From JBBRHH01 sp963788015 (lineage in GTDB: Bacteria; Planctomycetota; Phycisphaerae; Tepidisphaerales; Tepidisphaeraceae): a DNA stretch of 64,000 nucleotides. The stretch covers positions 806,001-870,000 of the forward strand of contig CAWBEY010000012.1 in NCBI GenBank assembly GCA_963788015.1. The letters are read 5' to 3'. Below, piece by piece: positions 33,544 to 44,594 of the stretch; within the stretch, counting starts at the first letter, position 1; every line of letters begins with the position of its first letter. The notes below the pieces were generated by a model that saw nothing but the letters and a program-made list of their open reading frames with translations, made no database searches and was not told the origin of the DNA. The position numbers and the translations under genes were made by a program.

Positions 33544-34466
33544 CTACCCCTTGTCCGCAAACATCGCCCCCGCCCGCCGGCGCACCACCACCCCTCCTGG
33601 AAAAACCTGCGTCGCCCCCGAAGCCGCATCCTCCACCATGATCATCAGCCGCTCCACCGTTTCAATCCCGACATCATCAGCCCCCGCCCCGCGCGATCAG
33701 CCATCGCCGCCCCGCCTCGGCCGCCACCAGTTCCGGCCATCCCCGCAACTCCCGCACGTCAAACCGCTCGGCCAACACCGGTGTCACCTCCCCCAGCCAC
33801 CGATTCAGCCCCCCCATCCTCTCCCCCAGTTCCAACAGCGCCGCCACCAATCCCGGCCTCTCGCCCAAGCAGCTTCCGCAGCCGATTCCGTGCATATTTA
33901 TCTGACGCGTTGCTCGAATCCTCCCGCCATTCCTGCCCGATCTCATGCAGATAAGCGCGGACCGCCTCCCGCCGCACCGCCAACAACGGCCGAACAATCC
34001 GCATCTCCTTCACCGCCACATCCGCCTTCATTCCGCTCAGCCCCGCCGGCCCAGCTCCGCGCGCCAGTCGCTGCATAATCGTCTCGGCCTGGTCATCCGC
34101 ATGATGCCCCAGCAGCACGCCCGACAATCCCCGCTCCGCCGCCGCCCGCTCAAAGAGCACCCGGCGCACCTCGCGTAACCGCGCTGATAGATTCGACGGC
34201 AAATCAGTCAACCCCGCTTCCACCTCCGCCCGACGCGCCACCACACATTCAATCCGCCAGCCCCTGCAAAGCTCGCGCACAAATTCCGCATCCCCGCCGC
34301 TTTCCGCGCCGCGCATCTCATGGTCCAGATGCACGGCCACCAGGCGCAGGTCTGTCCGTTCCCGCAACAGCGCCAGCAACCCCACACTGTCCGCGCCCCC
34401 GCTCACCCCCACCGCCCACGCACCGGGCGCCACCACGGCCATCGCTCGCAACAATTCATCCCGCAT
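33544..34466 (-). CDS. tilS: tRNA(Ile)-lysidine synthase, frameshifted
   Basis: Modifies the wobble cytidine of tRNA-Ile(CAU) with lysine using ATP; essential in most bacteria. The PP-loop ATPase motif GVSGGADSVGLLALL is at residues 19-33. AVHLDHEMRGAES, LREVRRVLFERAAAERG, GHHADDQAETIMQRLARGAG and RPLLAVRREAVRAYL follow in family order. Shifts near 33873 and 33695 join the C-terminal segments GLVAALLELGERMGGLNRW and DDVGIETVERLMIMVED, ending GAMFADKG at 33544, about 307 residues. Because the enzyme is essential and both halves are conserved, the breaks are most likely sequencing indels at the G runs visible there. Confidence 0.85.
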
Positions 34467-34507
34467 TCGTTACAATGTTACGGACCCATCGCCCCAAAGG
34501 AACAAGC

Positions 34508-35141
34508 ATGCGGCTCCCCGTTGTCACGTTTCCTCCCTTGTTCACCGCCTTGATGTTCTGTGGACCAGTTCCCGCCGCGCCCCCAACTACGGCCCCGGTG
34601 AAACAAGCTCCTGCCGGCCAAGACGATCTCTCCTGGCTTCTATCACAAGGTAAGCCCACCACCACCCAGCCCGCTGCCCCCGCTTCCCAGCCATTCAATC
34701 CTGGCCCTGAAGACGACCGGGGTGCGCAAGGCCACGCTTGTCATGAGCAGCGGCGAGAAAATCCACGGCCGATTCTGCACCACCCGCGACAAACCAATCC
34801 GCGTCTGGAACGACACCGACAAAGAATACCGCGACGTCCCCTACGCGCTCATCAAATCCATGGAGGCCAAGGTGCTGTGGGAGCGCGATCAACCTGAATG
34901 GCATTTCAAGGACAGCGGCAGCGACATCAAGGAATACAGCGGCAAAACCTATCCCGCCCGCGAGCTGCAATACATCCTCACGCTCGAAAACGGCCAAACC
35001 CTCACCGGCGGCGTCGTCGCCCCCCTCTACATGCTCACCAAAAACGACGACATCATCTTCCTCCTCAACAAGCGTCAGAAAGGCGAAGTGGACACCAAGC
35101 TGAAAAGCCTGGAGTACGTCAAGCAGGTTATCTTCGAGTGA
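34508..35141 (+). CDS. exported hypothetical protein, frameshifted
   Basis: About 210 residues after joining two frames at about 34710. The signal peptide MRLPVVTFPPLFTALMFCGP leads to a proline-rich linker (TTQPAAPASQPFNPG). The folded domain reads TLVMSSGEKIHGRFCTTRDK, VWNDTDKEYRDVPYALIKSM, VLTLENGQTLTGGVVAPLYM-like strands and ends YVKQVIFE. The strand pattern suggests an Sm- or SH3-like barrel ('dG..i.G......' repeats), as in several planctomycete exported proteins. No function is known. It is divergent from tilS with 41 bases between starts. Confidence 0.6.
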
Positions 35142-35231
35142 TGTTCAATTCGACGCATCTGAAATCGTCGCGCGAATCACGCGCCACCGGTTTCATGTAA
35201 CGCGGGACAGCAGGGCTTCGGGGAAGGTAGG

Positions 35232-36875
35232 ATGGGCGACATGAAACACGTTATTTTTCCGCGTGCTCATTTTTGGTGCGCGCTGGTGGCAAGCGTGGTG
35301 ATGGCGTGGGCGGGCGGTGTGGAGGGGGCGGGGGTGGGGAAGCCGAATGTATTGATTATTCTGGCCGATGATATGGGGTTTTCGGATCTGGGGTGTTATG
35401 GCGGGGAGATATCGACGCCGAATCTGGATCGGCTGGCGAAGGAGGGATTGCGTTTTACGCAGTTTTATAACACCGCGCGGTGCTGGCCTTCGCGGGCGGC
35501 GCTGTTGACGGGGTATTATGCGCAGGCGGTGCGGCGCGACACGGTGCCGGGGGTGGTGAGCGGGGTGAATGGGGTTCGGCCAGGGTGGGCGCCGTTGTTG
35601 CCGGAGATGCTTGGGCCGCTGGGGTATCGCACGTATCACTCGGGCAAGTGGCACCTGGATGGGCGGCCGATGCAGAGCGGGTTTGACCATTCGTATAGCC
35701 TTGATGATCACGACCGGTATTTTTCGCCGCGGGTGCATCTGGAGGATGGGAAGGCGCTGCCGGCGGTGAGGCCGGAGAGCGGATATTACGCGACGACGGC
35801 GATTGCGGAGCATGCGATCAAGTGTTTGCGCGAGCATGCGGAGAAGTATGCGGACCGGCCTTTTTTTGAGTACCTGGCGTTTACTTCGCCGCACTTTCCA
35901 CTGCAGGCACCGGCGGAGGATATCGCGCGGTATCGGGACAAATACATTCGCGGGTGGGACGTGATGCGGGAGGAGCGGTGGGAGCGGATGCATGCGATGG
36001 GCATTGGCGGAAGCGGGTTGTCGGCGGTGGAGCGGGACCTTGGGCCGCCGTGGGCGTATCCGGAGGCGATCAGAAAGCTGGGGGCCAATGAAGTGAATCG
36101 GCCGGTGGCGTGGGGGGATTTGACGGAGGGGCAGCGGGAATTTCAGGCGAAGAAGATGGCGATTCATGCGGCGATGGTGGATCGGATGGACCGTGAGATT
36201 GGGCGGGTGCTGGAGCAGGTTCGGGCGATGGGGGCGATGGAGAACACGCTGATTTTGTTTCTGTCGGACAACGGGGCCAGCGCGGAGATGATGGTGCGCG
36301 GGGATGGGCATGACCCGGGGGCGGAGTTTGGATCGGCCGGGACGTTTTTGAGCATTGGGCCGGGGTGGTCGACGATGTCGAACACGCCGTTTCGGAGGCA
36401 CAAGTCGTGGGTGCATGAGGGCGGGATTTCGACGCCGCTGATCGTGCACTGGCCGGCGGGGATGGAGAAGGGGATCGCAGGCAAGGGGGAGTTGCGGCAC
36501 ACGCCGGGGCATTTGGTTGATATCGTGCCGACAGTTCTGGAGGCGGCGGGTGGGAAGCGGGCGGAGACCTGGGCGGGCAAGGCGGTTCCGACGGCGCCGG
36601 GGCAAAGTTTGCTGCCGGTGCTGGCGAAGGATGGGACGGTGAAGCATGAGTCGCTGTGGTGGCTGCACGTGGAGAACCGGGTGCTGCGGGTGGGAGATTG
36701 GAAGATCGTGGCGGATGGGAAGGGGACGCCATGGGAGTTGTATGATCTGGCGACGGATCGGGCGGAGTCGAAGAATCTGGCGCAGGAGAAGCCGGAGCGG
36801 GTGAAGGAGATGGCGGAGATTTGGGAGAGGCAGGCGGAGAGGTATTTTGAGCTGGCGCGGAGGGGAGCGGAATAA
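35232..36875 (+). CDS. arylsulfatase family (S1) enzyme
   Basis: 547 residues, exported (HFWCALVASVVMAWAGGVEGA). The metal-site start PNVLIILADDMGFSDLGCYG and the formylglycine motif CWPSRAALLTGYY are textbook for type I sulfatases; the cysteine becomes the catalytic formylglycine. Also visible are YHSGKWHLDG, FFEYLAFTSPHFPLQAP, TLILFLSDNGASAEM and the C-terminal WKIVADGKGTPWELYDL. It would release sulfate from a sulfated glycan or ester; planctomycetes carry many such genes for algal polysaccharides. No formylglycine-generating enzyme is nearby. The plus strand of this gene is G-rich while flanks are C-rich, hinting at a recent inversion or insertion. Confidence 0.9.
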   Translation: MGDMKHVIFPRAHFWCALVASVVMAWAGGVEGAGVGKPNVLIILADDMGFSDLGCYGGEISTPNLDRLAKEGLRFTQFYNTARCWPSRAALLTGYYAQAVRRDTVPGVVSGVNGVRPGWAPLLPEMLGPLGYRTYHSGKWHLDGRPMQSGFDHSYSLDDHDRYFSPRVHLEDGKALPAVRPESGYYATTAIAEHAIKCLREHAEKYADRPFFEYLAFTSPHFPLQAPAEDIARYRDKYIRGWDVMREERWERMHAMGIGGSGLSAVERDLGPPWAYPEAIRKLGANEVNRPVAWGDLTEGQREFQAKKMAIHAAMVDRMDREIGRVLEQVRAMGAMENTLILFLSDNGASAEMMVRGDGHDPGAEFGSAGTFLSIGPGWSTMSNTPFRRHKSWVHEGGISTPLIVHWPAGMEKGIAGKGELRHTPGHLVDIVPTVLEAAGGKRAETWAGKAVPTAPGQSLLPVLAKDGTVKHESLWWLHVENRVLRVGDWKIVADGKGTPWELYDLATDRAESKNLAQEKPERVKEMAEIWERQAERYFELARRGAE

Positions 36876-37265
36876 CCGCGAAGGCGCGAGAAGTCGCGGG
36901 AGGAAGCGAATTGGATTAGAATGGATTGTCGCTGCGCCTCCGGGTGACATGGCTCGACAACGTCTATGGTCGATGGTTAAAGATGGGGATTGTGTTAGTG
37001 AATCAGAGAGCGGCTGTGCAGGTTTGACACCCCCGCGTATTTTCCTTGCCACAACCACATGCAATCGCTAACCTCCCCCCACGCGCCAAGCCGGCGCACT
37101 GTCCGATTTTGATCCTGGAGTGGAGAGAAATGGATTCGGCCGGGCATCAGCTTCGCCACCACGCGACGCCCCTGACGGCAATGCCCTGACACTGGTCCGA
37201 TTCACCCCATCTCAATTCCACAGTTTTTTATCATCAGGCCCTCATTCGCAAGGAAAGTGGTCCCC
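36876..37265. other. non-coding gap
   Basis: No frame with recognisable protein is present. The stretch 37030-37060 has TTGACA followed by CGCGTATTTTCC, a weak promoter candidate for the gene at 37266, and AAGGAAAG lies 10 bases before that start. I see nothing else. Confidence 0.4.
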
Positions 37266-39435
37266 ATGTCCAAGCCCCAATCGCAAATCGCCAGATCTGT
37301 CGCCGCCGCCAGCCGTGCTCTCCTCGACCGGCTTGAGCCACGCGTCCTCTTCTCAACGATCACCGTCATCAACACCAATGATGCCGGGGCCGGGTCTCTG
37401 CGTGATGCGATCAATCAGGCCAATGCCAACACCGGCCTTGATGTCATCGATTTCAACATCCCCGGCAGCGGCGCCCACACTATCACCCCCCTCTCCGCCC
37501 TCCCCGCCATCACCGATGCCGACACCGATATCCTGGGAATGACCCAACCTGGCTACGCCGGCGCCCCCATCATCCAGCTTAGCGGTCAGTTTGCCGGCAA
37601 TGCCGATGGCCTCACCATCGACGGCACCGCCAACGGCGCCGGAAGCTGCCAAATCCGTGGCTTGGTCATCAATAAATTTCATGGCAATGGCATCTATGTC
37701 CTCAATGCCACCGACGCCGAAATTCAAAACTGCTACATCGGCACCAACCTCGCCGGCGACACCGCTCTCCCTAACTTCAAAAACGGCGTCTTCATCCAGA
37801 ATACCAACGCCTCCGTCAACAACCGCGTCGGCCAGCTTCCCAACTGTGTCGGCGGCACCGTTGCCGCTGGCGCAGATCGCAACGTCATCTCCGGCAACCG
37901 TGGTTCGGGCCTCCTCATCGTGGGCCCGCCCCTTGATGCAACCAACCAATCGTCAGCCGGCACCATGATTGAAGGCAATTACATCGGCACCGACGCCACC
38001 GGCACAAAGTCGGTCGCCAATCTCGGCTCGGGCATCACCATCCAGGACGGCCAGCGCAACCAGGTCGGTGACGGCAGCGCCGCCGGCCGAAATCTCATCT
38101 CCGGCAACGCCGAAAACGGGATCACCCTCACCGATTCCTCCGGCGCCGGCACCGTCTCGGGGGGCAATTCGATCTTGGGGAACTACATCGGCACCGACCT
38201 CACCGGCACAAAGGCCCTCGCCAACCACCTCGACGGCATCCTCAATGAAGCCGAGGCGACCTACATCGGCGGCTTAGCCCCGCCCGCCAGTCCCCCGGCT
38301 GGCCCACCGCCCTCGGCCACCGTCAAACCCGCCGTCAGCAGCGCCGGTGGCGGAGCGGGCGCGGGAAAAGTCTCTTTGTCCGGCAACCTCATCTCCGCCA
38401 ACGGCCAATACGGCATCGAAGCCCGTGGCGAAAACGCCACCGGCGGCTTCATCATCAATAACCTCATCGGCACCGCCGCCGATGGCACCTCCGCCCTCGG
38501 CAACGGCGCGGCCGGGATTCTTGTCGGGTCGGCCGACTTCCCCGGCGGCACAGGTCACCATCGGCCAGGACAATTTCAACAACGCCGCCCCCAACACCAT
38601 TGCCTTCAACAAAGGCGCGGGCGTGGCCGTCGGCAACGGTTCGGCCACCCGGCCCAATCCTTCCAACCTCCCTGCCTTCAATTCCGCCAACATCGTTAAC
38701 AACTCCATCTACTCCAACACCGGGCTGGGCATCGACCTTGGCAACGACGGCCCCACCGCCAACGACGCCCCGGCTAACTTTGACGCCGACACCGGCCCCA
38801 ATGGCTTGCAGAACAAGCCGGTCCTGAGCACCGCCGTCAACGCCGCCGGCACGCTCACCATTACCGGCGTCCTCGACAGCGCCGCCAACACCGATTACCG
38901 CATCCAGTTCTTCGCCAACCCCTCAGCGGGCGCCAGGGAACGACGCTGCTGGGTGAGACCACCGTTCACACCGATGGCAATGGCCACGCCGCCATCAGCT
39001 TCTCCCCGTCAAACGCGGCCAGCGCCGGCCAGTTTATCACCGCAACCGCCACCGATCCCCCGCCCGCCAGCACCATTCACAACACCTCTGAATTTTCCAA
39101 CGCCGTGGCTGTCACCAGCAACAACCCCCACAACGTCTCGGCCTCCCGCAGCAACTTCACCGTCAACCACGGCCAGCCGTTCCGCGCCACCGTCGCCTAC
39201 TTCACCGACGACCCCTCCTTCACGCCCAGCGATTATCACATCGTCATCGACTGGGGCGACGGCACCCCCACCTCCGGCGGATCAGTCATCGCCGACTCCA
39301 AACACCCAGGCCATTTCATGATCTTCGGCACCCACAACTACGCCGCCAAAGTCAACCGCAATGTCCACGTCACCATCTTCGACAACAACAACCACCAACT
39401 CGCCAGCCGTCCAAGACCTTGCGACTGTGCATTGA
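37266..39435 (+). CDS. LEPR-type beta-helix surface protein, frameshifted
   Basis: About 725 residues reconstructed. The N-terminus LLDRLEPRVLFSTITVINTN contains the planctomycete LEPR-XLL export/anchoring motif. It continues DAGAGSLRDAINQANANTG and a long right-handed parallel beta-helix with repeats such as GNYIGTDATGTKSVANLGSG and GRNLISGNAENGITLTDSSG, each holding N, G and D at turns. Later come GLGIDLGNDGPTANDAPANF, an immunoglobulin-like strand region and a PKD-like segment (DYHIVIDWGDGTPTSGGSV). Shifts near 38548, 38935 and 39412 join the frames; the product then ends AVQDLATVH. It is secreted and probably cell-surface. Ligands are unknown. Confidence 0.8.
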
Positions 39436-39479
39436 GCGCCAAATATATGCTCAACCCAACTGGCGGCGGTGAGGGAGTC

Positions 39480-40111
39480 TCAACTTCCAGGATCACCAAA
39501 GACAATGCCAACACCCGTCACCAGCACCGCAAGTAAAACAACAACAATCACGTGAGCTCGGCGAACGTCTTGCGGCGACTCGCCAAACCCCAGCTGTGAA
39601 CTCACGCGATCCCAAATCCAAAAGCCCAAAGCCGTGGCGATCACTCCAGAACCCGCCAGGGACCATCGCGGCATCCCGAGTTTGATCAATTCCCTGGCAT
39701 CCCCAACCGGATGAACCGCGCCGATTCCGATGTACGCGCCATTTGCGATCAGACAAAACCCCGCTACCACCAAACCAGATACGCGAAATTCAATCGCGTT
39801 TTCGACGCGATCCCCGCCAGCATCAACGGAATCAGGCTCCCTATCACCGGCCCGGCCCAAACCTCAATCACCGGATGCGGATTCGGCCAGACATCGGTCC
39901 GCGAGATAACGGCCGGATGCCAAACCACGCGCTGCAGCCGACCGCCTGTACTCCACGCCCCCACGACATGCCCCACCTCATGCACGAGCATCATGCTAAG
40001 CCACGACAGCCAAAGCACGCTGACAAGAAGCACAGGCCGTCGTAACCGGTCAATCATGAATCGTCTGTTAGTTGGAGGGTCCGTGGATTGCCGGTTTGAA
40101 CGCGACGCCAA
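39480..40111 (-). CDS. M50-like membrane metalloprotease, frameshifted
   Basis: About 205 residues with four to five membrane helices. The zinc motif lies in the first helix: SWLSMMLVHEVGHVVGAWST, HEVGH being HExxH. A later PNPHPVIEVWAGPVIGSLIP segment has the position of the family's second metal-ligand region. A shift near 39790 joins the C-terminal helices (LVVAGFCLIANGAYIGIGAV, VIVVVLLAVLVTGVGIVFGD). Site-2-protease-like proteins cleave transmembrane substrates. The small size and lack of a PDZ domain place it among minimal M50 relatives, some of which are inactive. Start: ATG 40111 or ATG 40057. Confidence 0.65.
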
Positions 40112-40123
40112 CTAATGTCGATC

Positions 40124-41751
40124 TCATCGCATCTTCTTCATTTCGAACTGCTCCCCGGCCAGCGCCTTCTTCACGAACGCTCCCCAGAACGGCGTTGGCG
40201 TGTAGTCCCAGTCGAGAATGACGCGCGGCGTGGACTTGGGGTGAAAATTCCATGCCGTCCAATTCAGTTTGTGCTTCTGGATCAGGCCCAACATGTCGGG
40301 CACCCAGGTGGCCGGATCTTCCTGGCGATTAGCGGGGATGAAATCCATTTTCTGCGTGTCTGCCCCCACCTCACCGAGGAACAACGGGTACTTCTCCGCC
40401 ACCTCGACGAATTTTCCCTTCCAGCCGCTTTTCCAGGGATAGACGTGACTGGAATAAACAACTCCATGCCCATCCAGATCATCCAACGCGAAGCCATTCA
40501 ACACCCCCGAGAGGTCATAACTCCAATCAAGTCCGCCGGCAATCACGATATTCTTCGCGCCTTCTCCGCGCACAACGGCCACCAGCTTCTGCATGCCGAT
40601 GGTGGTGAAAGTGGTTAGCTGCTCCTTGTTCTCGGCCGCCACGTCCTTGGCCTTCTTTTTGTCTGTCACCGTTCCCCCATTGCGCCAGACTTCCCACGTC
40701 AGATCATGCGGCTCGTTGAACAACTCGAACAGTACGGCCGGATGGTCTTTGTATCGTTTGGCCACGTCCTTCCAGAAGTCGGCATGCACTTCGGTGGGCG
40801 CACGAAAATCATGTAAGTCGATCACGATATAAACGCCGTTGCCGGCGCACGCGTTGACGGCGTCATCCACCAGTTGCCGATAGTGCATCCCGCCGTCGTT
40901 TTGATAGGGGCCATGTCCGGTCCAGAAGTTTTCCCGGATCGGCAGGCGAATGCAGTTCACCTTCCACTCCTTGATCGCCACCCCGATCGACTCAAGCACA
41001 TGCTCTCCCCCGCCAGACCATTCCAGGCTTGGAATCGCAACGCCCTGGAGCCAAACCGATTTGCCGGCAAGAGTCTGAATCTCATTCCCGGCAACGTGCA
41101 ACTCCGGCGGGAGCTTGTCGGCGCTGGGAACCGCCACCTGCGGCTTGGGCTTCGGGATGCCGCGATTCGCGCCGCTTCTTTGGCCGCCTTCTCCGCTTCC
41201 TCCGCGTTGATCACATCCGCTGGAATCGCAATCAATCGAACATCATCAAAATCCAGTTGGCCCGCCTTCGCATTGAATAACGTGAACATCATCTCCAGCG
41301 TCTTTGCCCCGTCCGGGACCTTGAACTGCTGCGTCTGCTCCTTCCACTGCGCAACCGTCCCGTGAAAGCTGGGCGCGCCTGGGCCGGGATTCACCGTCTC
41401 TTTTTGGGCGTCCTTAAAATTCATCATGATCCGGCCATCAAACCAGTTCTGCTTCCCGCGCTCGATCCCTTCATAACGCACCTTGAACGTTAACCACAGT
41501 GCCTTGATCTCCGGCTTGAGAACAACCGCCCGATACACCAGCACCTCCTGGCCCGGCTGCGGCGTCTTGAGTCGCAGAAAATGATTATCCCCCTCCTTCT
41601 CCCACGTCGCTCCTGAACCCAGCTTCCAATCAACAGGGCCTCCATCCGCCACCGCTTCAAGGTCGCCATTGGAGATGAGGTTCGCCGCGTCATCGGCCCA
41701 GGCCGCGTTTGCGCAACACATAAGAACGCACAACATCAAGAAATTTTTCAT
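40124..41751 (-). CDS. secreted glycoside hydrolase family 5 with N-terminal carbohydrate-binding domain (frameshifted)
   Basis: About 540 residues. The signal peptide MKNFLMLCVLMCCANAAWA is followed by a CBM-like jelly roll (AANLISNGDLEAVADGGPVD, FKVRYEGIERGKQNWFDG, QLDFDDVRLIAIPADVINAE). A charged linker follows, then the GH5 TIM barrel: VWLQGVAIPSLEWSG, NCIRLPIRENFWTG, YIVIDLHDFRAPTEVH, the acid/base glutamate in LFELFNEPHDLTW and the nucleophile in YPLFLGEVGADTQKMD. The frame shifts once near 41165 (expected GIPKPKPQVAVPSAD). It hydrolyses beta-1,4/1,3-linked glucan or mannan. It lies 40 bases behind the GH16 gene on the same strand, forming a glucan-degradation pair. Confidence 0.88.
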
Positions 41752-41791
41752 GGTCCTCTCCGCGTTTCACCCTGTTCAGAAAATCGAAAGT

Positions 41792-43707
41792 TCATTTTGG
41801 CCGCGTCGTCGCGCCGGCCGCCAAATCTGCACGCTGCCATACGCGCACATAATCAATTGCAAAATCACCGGGCAGTTGCGCATCATCCAGCTCATCATTG
41901 TCCCAGCCGCCCGTCGGCAGTGTGAACATGATCTCCGCCGGCACGTTGCTCACGCGAGCGTTATCCCATCGCAGCACTTCCCGGCCGTTGCCGTAATACA
42001 CCAGCGACCCCGGCGTCCACAACAACCCCGCCGTGATAAACCCGTCCTTGTCTGGACGCACATAAATCTTGTCAGAGCCCGTCGACTTGTGCTCCTTGCC
42101 GTACCCATCCCAGTGCATTGCGATGTTGTAACGATTTGGTCCCCAGCGCGTCAGATGCTCCATCACATCAAACTCCATCCCGCCGTTGCCCGTGTCCTGA
42201 CGATTGGTCGTACCCGGCCCCCGGTCGGGCATCATCCAGAAAGCCGGCCAAAGCCCCGGCCTGGTCGGCAATTTCATTCGCGCCTCGAAGTACCCATAGC
42301 GCTGACTGAACTTGCCAAGCGTGTCCACGAAGCCCGTCGCATAATCAGTCTCGGCCCGCTTGGCGTCGTCATTGTGATGGCCGCGTTTCTTGTCGAATCG
42401 CAGCTTTACCACACCCCCGCCGATGATCACGTTGTCCTTGCTGAAATGGCTCGACTTGTCCCAATAGTTTTCGCCGTAGATGTTCCACTTCGCGGGATCA
42501 ATCGCATCGCCATTGAACTCTTCGCCGAAGGTCTGAGCCCAATCGCCGGGCGTCGGCGGCTTTTTTCCAAGCCAGTCCGGCGCCTCCAACGCCATAGGCA
42601 GATCAGCCTGAATCGCCTCCACTCGTAAACTCGAATCACCGTCCGTGTGCTCTACGGAAACGGTCACTGCCGAGACAGCATCACTGCTGACTTTGTTCCC
42701 AGTCCCTTTGTCGCCCGTCCAGATCGTCGAGGCCGTAAATGGAATTGTCAGCTCTGCCGTGCCGCCGGATGGCAGTGGAGGCGTCACGGCCCAATCCGAC
42801 ATCCCACCATTGCTCTCCAAGCGCGCCGCGGCGCGACGGGACCCTTTCCCGTGTTCCGCACCTTCACGCGAACCTCCATGCTGTCGCTCAAGTTCCACCG
42901 CCCCACCGCCGGCTTGAGCGTTGCCCACTGTTCACCCTTGGCCGACGGAAATGCAATCTGCAACGCCTGCCGATCATCTTCCAAAATAATCGAAGCCTGT
43001 GCCCCTTTCGCACTGATTTGTTTTGCAGCATCTATGACCAGGCCCTCCCCAAGCAGCAGCCCACCCTTGGGCCACACCCGAATGGACTCTGGATCCACCG
43101 GAGGCTTTTCACCGGCCGCGCCGCCCGCCTCCAGGGCTTCAAGTCGAAACGACTGCACTGCATCCGATTTTCCGGCAAACAGTAGCAGATTCGTCACCGC
43201 CCCCGGCTTGAGTTTGTAGCTCGGCTTATGGCCATACGCATAGCCGAAGATCACTATCACTTTCGCCGAAGCACCCGGTTTGATGGATATATTTTCTGTG
43301 TTCCACGGGTTATTCCGCCAGTCCCCCGCGTTATCCACCCGCAACGAAAGGTTAAGGTCCCTGCCACCGGTGTTCACCACCCTCGCCTCGACATGGCCAA
43401 AAGCCGACAGGTCCCACGCGGCCGCCCCCACCGGCTTAACATTGATTCCCGGATATCCCTCCTTGCCCGGCTGGATCGTCACCACGATGCCCGGCGCAGC
43501 CGAATCCATGCTGCGCACAACGGTGACCTGATCGGATGTGGGTGATACCCCTTCAACAACGCCCGCACTGCTGACAGTCAGCAGCGGTTTTCTCACGGCT
43601 TCAGCGAAAAGCGGTTCAGAGGCTAAGCAAACAGCGAAAATCCAAACGAGAACACGCGCCGTGTTGTTCGGCGCGATCCGCAAAAACCGGCCCGCGAACT
43701 TCTTCAT
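41792..43707 (-). CDS. secreted glycoside hydrolase family 16 (laminarinase/agarase-like), frameshifted
   Basis: About 635 residues. The signal peptide (ARVLVWIFAVCLASEPLFA) is followed by two beta-sandwich modules: WDLSAFGHVEARVVNTGGRD and a second with TLKPAVGRWNLSDSMEVRVK. Then comes a GH16 catalytic domain. WAQTFGEEFNGDAIDPAKWN opens it, GYFEARMKLPTRPGLWPAFW follows, and the catalytic EFDVMEH (ExDxxE) lies after TGNGGM; the domain closes with FAIDYVRVWQ. A shift near 42838 joins the frames. The substrate is probably a beta-1,3-glucan or agar/porphyran-type galactan; the ExDxxE variant with one extra residue is shared by agarases and laminarinases. First gene of the GH16-GH5 operon. Start ATG 43707. 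Confidence 0.87.
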
Positions 43708-43920
43708 GTTCAACACCTCCACCAACCCCGTCTCCCATTTTGCGTCATCTGCCCCAGTAAGCAACCGCCGATCATCTCATGTACTGTCGCTTAGCAACCA
43801 GTTTCTGTTCATCGACGCATCGGCCATTTGTCCCACCGCGCTCATTGACCCTGCCCAGCGGGAGCACTACCGTTCCACACCTGAGAATGACATTAACATC
43901 AACTTGGAAGGAAACCGCAC

Positions 43921-44538
43921 ATGCCTTACACCGTTCCCCCCCTCCCCTATGCGTTTGACGCTCTCGAGCCGGCCATCGACGCCAAGACCATGGAGATTCA
44001 CCATGACAAACACCACGCCGCCTATGTAACCAACCTGAACAAGGCCATCGAGCAGGCCCCTCAATTGGATGGTAAGCCGGTGCATGAGTTGCTCCAGAAC
44101 AATCTTGCCATCGTTCCCGATGCAATCAAGATCGCCGTGCGCAACAACGGCGGCGGCCATCACAACCACTCCCTCTTCTGGGAAATCCTCAACCCCGCAA
44201 ACAAGCCCGGTGCTCAGCCCGTCGGTAATCTCGCCACCGCCATCACCAGCACCTTCGGCGGCTTCGACGCATTCAAGGAAAAGTTCAACACCGCGGCCAC
44301 AACCCGTTTCGGATCAGGGTGGGCCTGGCTGGTCAAGAAGGGCCAGAATATTGAGGTGATCTCCACAGCCAACCAGGATTCCCCCATCATGGAAGGGGCC
44401 TTTCCCGTGATCGGGCTGGATGTCTGGGAACACGCCTACTATCTGAAATATCAGAACCGCCGCCCGGAATACATCGCCGCCTGGTGGAGCGCCGTGAATT
44501 GGCAAGTCGCCGAAGATCGCTTCAACCGCGCCAAATAA
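43921..44538 (+). CDS. sod: superoxide dismutase (Fe/Mn type)
   Basis: 205 residues, complete. Metal ligands are visible in order: His in MEIHHDKHHAAYVTNL, His in NGGGHHNHSLFWEIL, Asp and His in IGLDVWEHAYYLKYQNRR. QDSPIMEG and RFGSGWAWLV are the usual conserved blocks. The GGHxNHSLFW and QDSP blocks are common to Mn-preferring and cambialistic enzymes. Cytosolic, no signal peptide. ATG 43921 follows a good ribosome site (GGAAGG). It ends 22 bases before a bidirectional terminator hairpin. Confidence 0.93.
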   Translation: MPYTVPPLPYAFDALEPAIDAKTMEIHHDKHHAAYVTNLNKAIEQAPQLDGKPVHELLQNNLAIVPDAIKIAVRNNGGGHHNHSLFWEILNPANKPGAQPVGNLATAITSTFGGFDAFKEKFNTAATTRFGSGWAWLVKKGQNIEVISTANQDSPIMEGAFPVIGLDVWEHAYYLKYQNRRPEYIAAWWSAVNWQVAEDRFNRAK

Positions 44539-44559
44539 GAATGCTCAGGTTTTGGGCTT

Positions 44560-44587
44560 GCCCTCTCCCGATACCGCGGGAGAGGGC
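44560..44587. terminator. bidirectional terminator hairpin
   Basis: GCCCTCTCCCG and CGGGAGAGGGC pair perfectly over 11 bp with loop ATACCG. It sits between the convergent superoxide dismutase and the exported protein on the other strand, 22 bases after the former and 8 bases from the latter's end. Confidence 0.65.
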
Positions 44588-44594
44588 CGTCCCT

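Noticed and set aside
35193..37064. 623-codon minus-strand open frame over the sulfatase
   Set aside because: It is antisense to a complete sulfatase with all motifs; its predicted protein is nearly all Arg, Pro, Leu and His, typical of a GC-rich shadow frame.
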